Assembly (NCBI GenBank): GCA_025965815.1
Contig: JAOPWF010000840.1
Span: 1-13,558, forward strand
Source: Mycobacterium sp.
Lineage (GTDB): Bacteria > Actinomycetota > Actinomycetes > Mycobacteriales > Mycobacteriaceae
Length of the DNA: 13,558 nt
Direction: 5' to 3'
Made by a program: the position numbers and the translations under genes
Notes under the pieces: generated by a model
Database searches by the model: none
The model's input: only the letters and a program-made list of their open reading frames with translations
Told to the model about the DNA's origin: nothing
In this document: positions 9,102-13,558 of the stretch, in pieces
Layout of the letters: each line of letters begins with the position of its first letter
How positions within the stretch are numbered: position 1 is the first letter of the stretch

Positions 9102-9146
9102 GATCGTCTAGATTCCGAACGCTGATTCATATGATCGTCTAAATTC
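9102..9146. repeat. Pair of 14-bp direct repeats, likely operator
   Basis: GATCGTCTAGATTC at 9102-9115 and GATCGTCTAAATTC at 9133-9146 differ at one base and are offset by 31 bp, about three helical turns, so both lie on the same face of DNA. The first covers the expected -35 position and the second the TATGAT end and start site of a putative plus-strand promoter for the PucR-type regulator. This suits autoregulation and joint control of the divergent operon. CTA-containing AT-rich words are rare in DNA this GC-rich, so chance duplication is unlikely. That the adjacent PucR-type protein is the binder is inference. Confidence 0.55.
9130..9135 (+). promoter_or_regulatory. Putative -10 element of the pucR-type gene
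   Basis: TATGAT differs by one base from the TATAAT consensus and fits the mycobacterial TANNNT rule. No good -35 is seen at 16-18 bases; the first direct repeat occupies that position, so activation or repression there is possible. The resulting leader would be long, about 170 bases. Confidence 0.35.
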
Positions 9147-9309
9147 GTGGGCGAACGCCACGGGAAGGTAGGCGACACCCACTGCCCGTACCCCCGCCCA
9201 CCAGCCAATTTCGTCACCGCACACACCGGAGACAACCGGGTAACCGCGTGTTTCCCGGCGATGAACACCGGCACCACGGGGCGATGAGAAGAACGGAAGG
9301 TGACCGCGC

Positions 9310-10806
9310 ATGGCGTACCGGGTCTCCGATCTGGTGGACACACCCCATCTGCGATTGAAGGTCAGGGCCGGCGCCGGCGGTCTGGACAAGCCGGTGGCAT
9401 GGGCGCAGACCTCCGACCTGGAGGAGCCATGGTCGTTTCTGGCCGGTGGCGAGTTACTGATGAAGAACGGCCAGACGCTGCCCGAGGCGTCCCGCGGCCA
9501 GACCGCGTTGATCCGCGGGCTGGTCGACAACGGGATTCGGGGCCTGGTGATCGGACTGGACGCCGCCACCCCCGATCTCACCCCGGCCGCGACCACGCTG
9601 GCCGACGATCTGGACTTCCCAGTGATGACGGTCCCGTACTCGGTGGGTTTCGCCGCGATCGGGCGCGCCGTCGCCGACGCGGCGGGCGGCGCCGGACGCG
9701 TCGCCGTGACCGAGCGTGTGTACAACGTCATCCGGCAGTCGGTTACACACCGGCGGCCGGACAACGTCCTGACCCAGTTGGGCCGCGACCTCTCGTGTCG
9801 GCTCGCAGTACTCGACCCGACAACCGGCGACGTCGCCCTTGACGCATCGGACCCGTTGCCGACCGAACTGCGCCGGGTCGTCGTGCAGGAGATCGCGGAC
9901 CGCCGCGGCGCCGTTCCCGGCGTCCTGCATGTTTCGGCAGGCTCGTCGCGCGGTCTGGTTGTCGAGGTGCCCGACGCGGAGCCGACCGTTCTCGTTGCCT
10001 ACGACTTCCGATCGTCTCCAACCGATCTGGTCCCGCTGCAACATCTCGCGTCAGCTGTGGCCGTGTTGTTGGCGCAGCAGAACGCGCGTCGTGAACACGA
10101 CCGGAGGATCGGCGCCGAGGTGATGGCCCAGCTGTGCGACGGCCGGATGGGCCCCGCCGAGGCGGACAGCCGGCTCGCCGAGCGCATGTTGCGGGCCGAG
10201 GAATGCTCGATCGTCGCCGCCGGCGGCGCCTCTGCGACCGGCGAGCGGCAGCTCCACCTCAGCCTTGGCCGGCGCGGCGTCCCGCACCTGCTGCTGCGCC
10301 GCGGCCCTCTCCTGTATGCGCTGATGCCTGTCACGGACGTGTCGCTGGCCGCCCTGCAGCACCGGCTCGGTCACCAGTCGACGATTGGCATCAGCGACCC
10401 ACTGGCCCAACCGGGACGCGCTCCGACTGCGGTGCGGGAAGCGACGTGGGCTGTCCGGGTTGCCGAGACAGCGTCGGAGCGGATCGCCCGCTATGCGGAC
10501 GCGACGATGCTGTCGGTGCTGCGCGACACCGAGGAAGCCCAGATCGTCGTCGACCGGGTCCTCGGCCAGCTCATCAACTACGACACAACGCATTCCACCG
10601 AGATGGTCAAGACCCTCGACAGGTACCTGCAGTGCAGCAGATCCTGGGTGCAGACCGCGGCCCGTCTTGGCGTGCACCGCCAAACGGTCGTCTACCGGAT
10701 CCAGCGCATCGAACAGATCACCGGACGCAAGATCACCGACACGGCCACGATCGCGGAGTTCTGGTTGGCGTTGCGCGCCAAAGATCTGCTGACCGTTCCG
10801 AGCTGA
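9310..10806 (+). CDS. PucR-family transcriptional regulator
   Basis: A 498-residue regulator with an N-terminal PucR domain (YRVSDLVDTPHLRLKV, GLDKPVAWAQTSDLEEPWSFLAGGELLMKNG at about 4-53) and a C-terminal PucR-type helix-turn-helix (about 436-480). The helix-turn-helix includes CSRSWVQTAARLGVHRQTVVYRI and RIEQITGRKI. The middle is a long GGDEF-like/variable sensor region without an obvious catalytic motif. PucR proteins activate purine (allantoin) or other nitrogen-compound catabolic genes in response to an intermediate. ATG 9310 has GGAAGG nine bases upstream. The gene is divergent from the permease-SDR-ureohydrolase-CE4 operon and is its probable regulator. The paired direct repeats between them are the likely sites. 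The family assignment is strong; the inducer is unknown. Confidence 0.9.
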   Translation: MAYRVSDLVDTPHLRLKVRAGAGGLDKPVAWAQTSDLEEPWSFLAGGELLMKNGQTLPEASRGQTALIRGLVDNGIRGLVIGLDAATPDLTPAATTLADDLDFPVMTVPYSVGFAAIGRAVADAAGGAGRVAVTERVYNVIRQSVTHRRPDNVLTQLGRDLSCRLAVLDPTTGDVALDASDPLPTELRRVVVQEIADRRGAVPGVLHVSAGSSRGLVVEVPDAEPTVLVAYDFRSSPTDLVPLQHLASAVAVLLAQQNARREHDRRIGAEVMAQLCDGRMGPAEADSRLAERMLRAEECSIVAAGGASATGERQLHLSLGRRGVPHLLLRRGPLLYALMPVTDVSLAALQHRLGHQSTIGISDPLAQPGRAPTAVREATWAVRVAETASERIARYADATMLSVLRDTEEAQIVVDRVLGQLINYDTTHSTEMVKTLDRYLQCSRSWVQTAARLGVHRQTVVYRIQRIEQITGRKITDTATIAEFWLALRAKDLLTVPS

Positions 10807-11079
10807 TCACCACCAAGCTGACCATGGCCGGGCTGTTCCACGCCGGACCCGGAACCTTCGGGCGGCGATGATCGCGACACGATCGTCGCGGAGGTCGGGT
10901 CCTCGACACCATGTCTCGGGGCGAGCTGTCGCCGTCCTGCGGGCACCACATTGTGCGGGGGATGCTGCACTGCCGGGGGGATGCGCCGCCGGGGACGTCC
11001 CTGAGACTCTGACGTCCTAGCCGGCGGCGGGGCGGGGAGCTGATGGGGGCCGCCGCCGGCACATTTAGAGAGGGCACAC
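10807..11079 (+). promoter_or_regulatory. Intergenic region with strong hairpin upstream of the aldo/keto reductase
   Basis: These 273 bases contain no credible gene. They contain a small inverted pair CGCGAC/GTCGCG near 10873-10890 and the strong hairpin described separately, followed by the AGAGGG ribosome site of the aldo/keto reductase. No clear -10/-35 pair was found. Confidence 0.4.
10984..11029 (+). repeat. Bulged hairpin made of inverted GGACGTC/GACGTCC and GC-rich arms
   Basis: The left arm (10984-10999) pairs with the right arm (11011-11029) over 16 bp: inner GGACGTC with GACGTCC around an 11-base loop, then a 3-base TAG bulge (11018-11020), then CGCCGCCGG with CCGGCGGCG. It ends 50 bases before ATG 11080. 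No T-run follows, so a standard intrinsic terminator is unlikely unless T-less termination of the pucR-type transcript is allowed. Other options are a leader structure or an operator of two GACGTC palindromes. Confidence 0.5.
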
Positions 11080-11925
11080 ATGAAGGCGGATGTCCGCTCC
11101 GTGGTCCTGCCCTCGGGGGAGACGATCGCCGCACTCGGCCAGGGCACCTGGCATTTTGCCGAACGCCCCACCCGGCGGGCCGACGAGATCGCCTCGATCC
11201 GGCTCGGGTTGGACCTCGGGATGAAGGTGGTCGACACCGCGGAGATGTATGCCGACGGCGCGTCGGAGGTCCTGGTGGGCGAGGCGATCGCCGGGCGCCG
11301 CGACGAAGTGTTCCTGGTGGACAAGGTGCTGCCGCACCACGCGACCCGGGACGGTACCGTACAGGCCTGCCAGGCCAGCCTGGCCCGGCTAAACACCGAC
11401 TACATCGACCTCTATCTGCTGCACTGGCGGGGCCGCGTCCCGCTGATCGAGACGGTCGCGGGCTTCGCCGACCTGATGGCCGCCGGACTCATCCGGTACT
11501 GGGGCGTGAGCAACCTCGACGTCGACGACATGAACGACCTGATCGGCGTTCCGGGCGGGGATCAGGTACAGACCGACCAGATCCTGTACAACCTCACGCG
11601 ACGAGTGCCGGAGTCCGAGCTCATTCCGTGGCTGTTCGAACGCGGCATCCCGATAATGGCCTACTCGCCGATCGAGCAGGGTCGCCTGCTGAGACACCCC
11701 GCGCTGGACGAGGTGGCGCGGCGGCACGCGGCGACACCGACACAGATCGCGCTGGCTTGGGTGCTGCGCCTGGACGGTGTCAACACCATCCCGCGCGCGA
11801 GCACGCCGGCGCACGTTCGGGAGAACGCCGCCGCCCGTCACATCCGCCTGAGTCCGGAGGACCTCAACCTGCTCGACAGGGCCTTCCCCCCGCCGTCCGG
11901 GCCGCAACCCCTCGAGGTGCTGTGA
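11080..11925 (+). CDS. Aldo/keto reductase
   Basis: NADPH-dependent oxidoreductase of the (beta/alpha)8 AKR superfamily; 281 residues, normal for a short AKR. The complete catalytic tetrad is visible: Asp52 and Tyr57 in VVDTAEMYADG, Lys82 in LVDKV and His115 in LYLLHW. RYWGVSNLDVDDM (about 139-151) is the usual SN motif, QILYNLTRR follows, and the cofactor-binding end has NTIPRAST with ARHIRLSPEDL. It should reduce an aldehyde or ketone in the cytosol; the substrate is unknown. ATG 11080 has AGAGGG about seven bases upstream. It lies on the same strand 273 bases after the PucR-type regulator, with a hairpin between, so co-transcription is uncertain. It ends 15 bases before the convergent Mrr-type gene. 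It may or may not belong to the catabolic locus. Confidence 0.92.
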   Translation: MKADVRSVVLPSGETIAALGQGTWHFAERPTRRADEIASIRLGLDLGMKVVDTAEMYADGASEVLVGEAIAGRRDEVFLVDKVLPHHATRDGTVQACQASLARLNTDYIDLYLLHWRGRVPLIETVAGFADLMAAGLIRYWGVSNLDVDDMNDLIGVPGGDQVQTDQILYNLTRRVPESELIPWLFERGIPIMAYSPIEQGRLLRHPALDEVARRHAATPTQIALAWVLRLDGVNTIPRASTPAHVRENAAARHIRLSPEDLNLLDRAFPPPSGPQPLEVL

Positions 11926-11940
11926 CGGCCCGACGACGGC

Positions 11941-12564
11941 TCAGGCGATCTGTGAGCGACCCGTAAGCGACCGAAAACTCTTGCGTAACAGCGGAAGTCC
12001 CGACCCGCCGACGAGCGTGCAGTTGTGCAGCTGGGCGAGCAGATGGGCGGCAGGGGTGAACTCCTGGTTGGACACCACCATCGTCTTGGTGCATCCCTGC
12101 ATGGGGGCTCCGGCCACCACTTGCTGAATCGCACCGGGGCCGATCGGTCGCGAGTACCGCTTGCACTGGACGGCCACGCGATCCGGCCGCTTGCCGACGA
12201 TGAGGTCGACTCCCCAGTCTCCGGTCGCCGGAGTCATGATCACCGGCAACCCACACGAACGGGCCACCTGCGCGACGTATTCCTCGAACTGGCCGCCGGA
12301 CATCAGATCGACGCTGGTGAGGCTGGCCCCCGTTGCACGGCGGGACCATATGCGGCCCAACAGCATCGTCGCCGAGGGGGTCAACGGGGTCCGCACGCCG
12401 TCGATCGCTCCGAGCAGGAACCGGTACCCGACCAGAACCGCGCCGGGCGCGCCGAACCCGATGACCACGGTCCACATCGGACTCGCGCCCAACACGTGCG
12501 CTATGACCGCCGCCAGCACGCCGGCGACGGCGTACACCTTTCTTCTGTTGCCACTGCGCGCCAC
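11941..12564 (-). CDS. Membrane protein with Mrr-type restriction endonuclease domain
   Basis: A 207-residue protein with two predicted membrane segments at the N-terminus (about 11-27 and 30-52) and a C-terminal PD-(D/E)xK fold of the Mrr_cat kind. MSGGQFEEYVAQV (88-100) is the usual entry helix with Glu94/Glu95. GDWGVDLIV gives Asp120, and VAVQCKRYS gives Gln133-x-Lys135, the D...QxK active set. VVSNQEFTPAAHLLA follows. Mrr-type domains cleave modified or foreign DNA, but membrane-tethered versions are poorly characterised. The active residues are intact, so nuclease activity is plausible and would face the cytosol. It may serve in DNA defence, competence or repair. GTG 12564 has no Shine-Dalgarno sequence but lies six bases after a TACACT -10 on the minus strand, fitting a leaderless mRNA. 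It is divergent from the thioesterase gene. Confidence 0.85.
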   Translation of the reverse strand: MARSGNRRKVYAVAGVLAAVIAHVLGASPMWTVVIGFGAPGAVLVGYRFLLGAIDGVRTPLTPSATMLLGRIWSRRATGASLTSVDLMSGGQFEEYVAQVARSCGLPVIMTPATGDWGVDLIVGKRPDRVAVQCKRYSRPIGPGAIQQVVAGAPMQGCTKTMVVSNQEFTPAAHLLAQLHNCTLVGGSGLPLLRKSFRSLTGRSQIA

Positions 12565-12570
12565 GGGCAG

Positions 12571-12576
12571 AGTGTA
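12571..12576 (-). promoter_or_regulatory. Putative -10 element for leaderless Mrr-type gene
   Basis: TACACT on the minus strand ends six bases before GTG 12564, so transcription would begin at the start codon itself. The gene has no ribosome site. This is the usual layout of mycobacterial leaderless genes (TANNNT about seven bases upstream of a GTG/ATG). No clear -35 is seen. Confidence 0.5.
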
Positions 12577-12608
12577 GGTCGGCCCCCGGACATTGCGTTG
12601 CGGCCGAG

Positions 12609-12614
12609 TAGGTT
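12609..12614 (+). promoter_or_regulatory. Possible -10 element for leaderless thioesterase gene
   Basis: TAGGTT fits TANNNT and ends eight bases before GTG 12623. There is no Shine-Dalgarno sequence upstream of that start. This is a weaker match than the divergent TACACT, and a start at TTG 12593 or ATG 12644 cannot be excluded. Confidence 0.3.
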
Positions 12615-12622
12615 CTAGTGCT

Positions 12623-13201
12623 GTGTCGTCGGGGACGTTCGAAATGCCGCTTCGCGTCCGCTATGTCGAATGCGACATGCAGGGCCGGGTGTTCAACGGT
12701 CACTACCTGACCTGGGTTGACATGGCGCACACCGAAGCCATCCGCGAACTGGTGGGTGACTACGCGACGATCGTCGGCCAGGGCATCGACTTCGTCGTCG
12801 CCGCCGCTGAGCTGCGCTTCCGCCGGCCGGCAACCTTCGACGACGAGCTCGTCGTCGAGGTCGCGATCGGCCCGCCTGGAAACACGTCGCTCTGCAGCGA
12901 ATTCACCATCAGGCGGGGACGCGACGTCATCGCCGAATGCACGATGACGCACGTCTGCGTGGACGCCACGACCTTCGCGAAAATGCCCTGGCCGGAATGG
13001 ATTCGACAGCGACTGCCGATGGCTCTCGGGAGGACTAGCGCGCCTTGCGCGCGATGTGAATGTTGTACTGACCGATCTTGCGGTAGAGCGTCGCCCGACT
13101 CATCCCGAGCTCGTGGGCCCGCTTCCTGCATCGTCCTGTTACCTGTCGCGAGCACCCGGACAATCTCGCGACGTTCGAACGCTTCGATGCGTGACAGGTG
13201 A
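12623..13201 (+). CDS. 4HBT-type (hotdog) acyl-CoA thioesterase with frameshifted tail
   Basis: Hotdog-fold thioesterase that hydrolyses acyl-CoA thioesters. From GTG 12623, VRYVECDMQGRVFNGHYLTW (residues 12-31) carries the 4-hydroxybenzoyl-CoA thioesterase/YbgC signature with catalytic Asp18. Strands with AAELRFRRPATFDDELVVEV and CTMTHVCVDATTF follow, and the domain closes at MPWPEWIRQRL, about 131 residues in. As read, the frame then runs on to 13201 through about 60 residues (cysteine- and serine-rich, antisense to the next gene) that look like no thioesterase. Adding one G after 13015 would instead read RLADGSRED then TAG at 13036-13038, a natural end that would also share CTAG with the convergent gene. 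I therefore think a base is missing. Start choice: GTG 12623 gives the usual short lead into the domain and follows a TANNNT box; TTG 12593 and ATG 12644 are alternatives. Confidence 0.8.
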   Translation: MSSGTFEMPLRVRYVECDMQGRVFNGHYLTWVDMAHTEAIRELVGDYATIVGQGIDFVVAAAELRFRRPATFDDELVVEVAIGPPGNTSLCSEFTIRRGRDVIAECTMTHVCVDATTFAKMPWPEWIRQRLPMALGRTSAPCARCECCTDRSCGRASPDSSRARGPASCIVLLPVASTRTISRRSNASMRDR

Positions 13202-13558
13202 CGGGTGTTGTCGGACAGCACTTCCGGTGGCAGATTAGCGACGTCGACGATGTCGGTGCGGTTGGCCGCGTAGACCACCACCCGAGACAGCTGATCGACG
13301 TTTCCCGGCCACCCGTAGTTCTGCAGCGCCCGCGATGCGGCCTGGCTGAACTCGACTTCCCGTCCACGGGCGCGGCTGGTGATGTGCGCCGCCAGCGGCA
13401 GTACGTCATTCGGGCGTTCACGCAGCGGCGGAAGGTGTACGACGGTGTCGATGAGGCCGGCCAGTGCGCCCGGTAGGTCCTCGAAACGTTCCGCGGTGAC
13501 GGCGAGCGGCACGGCGGCCGCGCGGCCGCGCGGCCGATCAGATCCCGGAGTTGGTCAG
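13035..13558 (-). pseudogene. Sigma-54-activator-like (Fis-type HTH) regulator, C-terminal part, with two apparent frameshifts
   Basis: C-terminal portion of an enhancer-binding-type regulator (GAF/AAA/Fis group), cut by the window edge. In one minus-strand frame (about 13512-13121) the end of the AAA domain is clear: LPPLRERPNDVLPLAAHI, then YGWPGNVDQLSRVV and EAFERREIVRVLATGNRTMQEA. The helix-turn-helix that should follow, AHELGMSRATLYRKIGQYNI, is in the neighbouring frame and ends at TAG (13037-13035). Removing one base from the GGGCCC at 13115-13120 restores QEAAHELG. A second shift seems to lie in the GC palindrome near 13515-13536, since DQLRDLIGRAAAR at the window edge is in the same frame as the helix-turn-helix. 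The two shifts compensate, so that frame has no stop but would encode about 135 wrong residues. Either the gene is decayed or the sequence has indel errors. The regulated genes are not in the window. Confidence 0.7.
13515..13536. repeat. 22-bp perfect GC palindrome within the regulator gene
   Basis: A perfect palindrome of alternating CGGCCG and CGCG units, entirely G and C. It coincides with the point where the reading frame of the regulator seems to shift. Such sequence is prone to replication slippage and to sequencing indels. Confidence 0.6.

Larger units (their letters stand above)
9035..9309. promoter_or_regulatory. Divergent control region between the permease operon and the PucR-type regulator
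   Basis: These 275 bases carry no credible gene. They hold the start-proximal ribosome sites of both genes, a TATGAT -10-like hexamer on the plus strand at 9130-9135 and a pair of 14-bp direct repeats. I could not identify a convincing -35/-10 pair for the minus-strand operon; TTGACG (minus, about 9086-9081) has no fitting -10. Confidence 0.6.

Noticed and set aside
11864..12952. A 362-codon minus-strand frame across the Mrr-type gene and thioesterase
   Set aside because: It is an out-of-frame shadow of the Mrr-type gene on the same strand and antisense to the thioesterase; composition is Arg/Gly-rich with no motif.

Overview
The window is GC-rich actinobacterial DNA, almost certainly from a Mycobacterium/Mycolicibacterium-type species. 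The strongest clue is a complete antigen-85C-type mycolyltransferase (322-1293), an enzyme of mycolic-acid-containing bacteria. Lipoproteins with mycobacterial-style lipoboxes, several GTG/TTG (and one apparent CTG) starts, and likely leaderless promoters agree. All identifications come from reading motifs by eye; no database search was possible.

Left third (1-4974), cell envelope and secreted functions: the 5' end of a P-loop nucleoside/nucleotide kinase-like gene (minus, cut by the window edge) is divergent from fbpC (plus). Then comes a PAP2/Aur1-like membrane phosphatase or phosphotransferase (plus, apparently starting at CTG 1455). It converges on a lipoprotein of the type I phosphodiesterase/alkaline phosphatase superfamily (minus); the two genes share a CTAG as overlapping stop codons. 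A second lipoprotein of unknown function follows (minus) with its own good promoter.

Middle (5069-10806), a compact catabolic locus: four minus-strand genes in transcription order are an APC-family permease, a short-chain dehydrogenase/reductase (SDR), an agmatinase-family ureohydrolase and a cytosolic polysaccharide-deacetylase-fold (CE4, PuuE/HpPgdA-like) amidohydrolase. They are joined by ATGA-type overlaps. A PucR-family regulator is divergent from them, and a pair of near-identical 14-bp direct repeats 31 bp apart lies in the shared promoter region. I infer a PucR-controlled uptake and hydrolysis pathway for a small nitrogenous compound carrying a guanidino/ureido group and an amide or cyclic imide bond. 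The substrate is unknown. The SDR lacks about 32 residues of its cofactor-binding region.

Right third (11080-13558): an aldo/keto reductase preceded by a strong bulged hairpin, then a small membrane protein with an Mrr-type nuclease domain (minus). The nuclease gene is divergent, over 58 bp, from a 4HBT-type acyl-CoA thioesterase. The window ends in the C-terminal part of a sigma-54-activator-like regulator (minus). The last 550 bases appear to hold three separate single-base frameshifts, one in the thioesterase tail and two in the regulator. This means either local gene decay or local sequence errors.

No tRNA, rRNA, CRISPR array or insertion sequence was seen.
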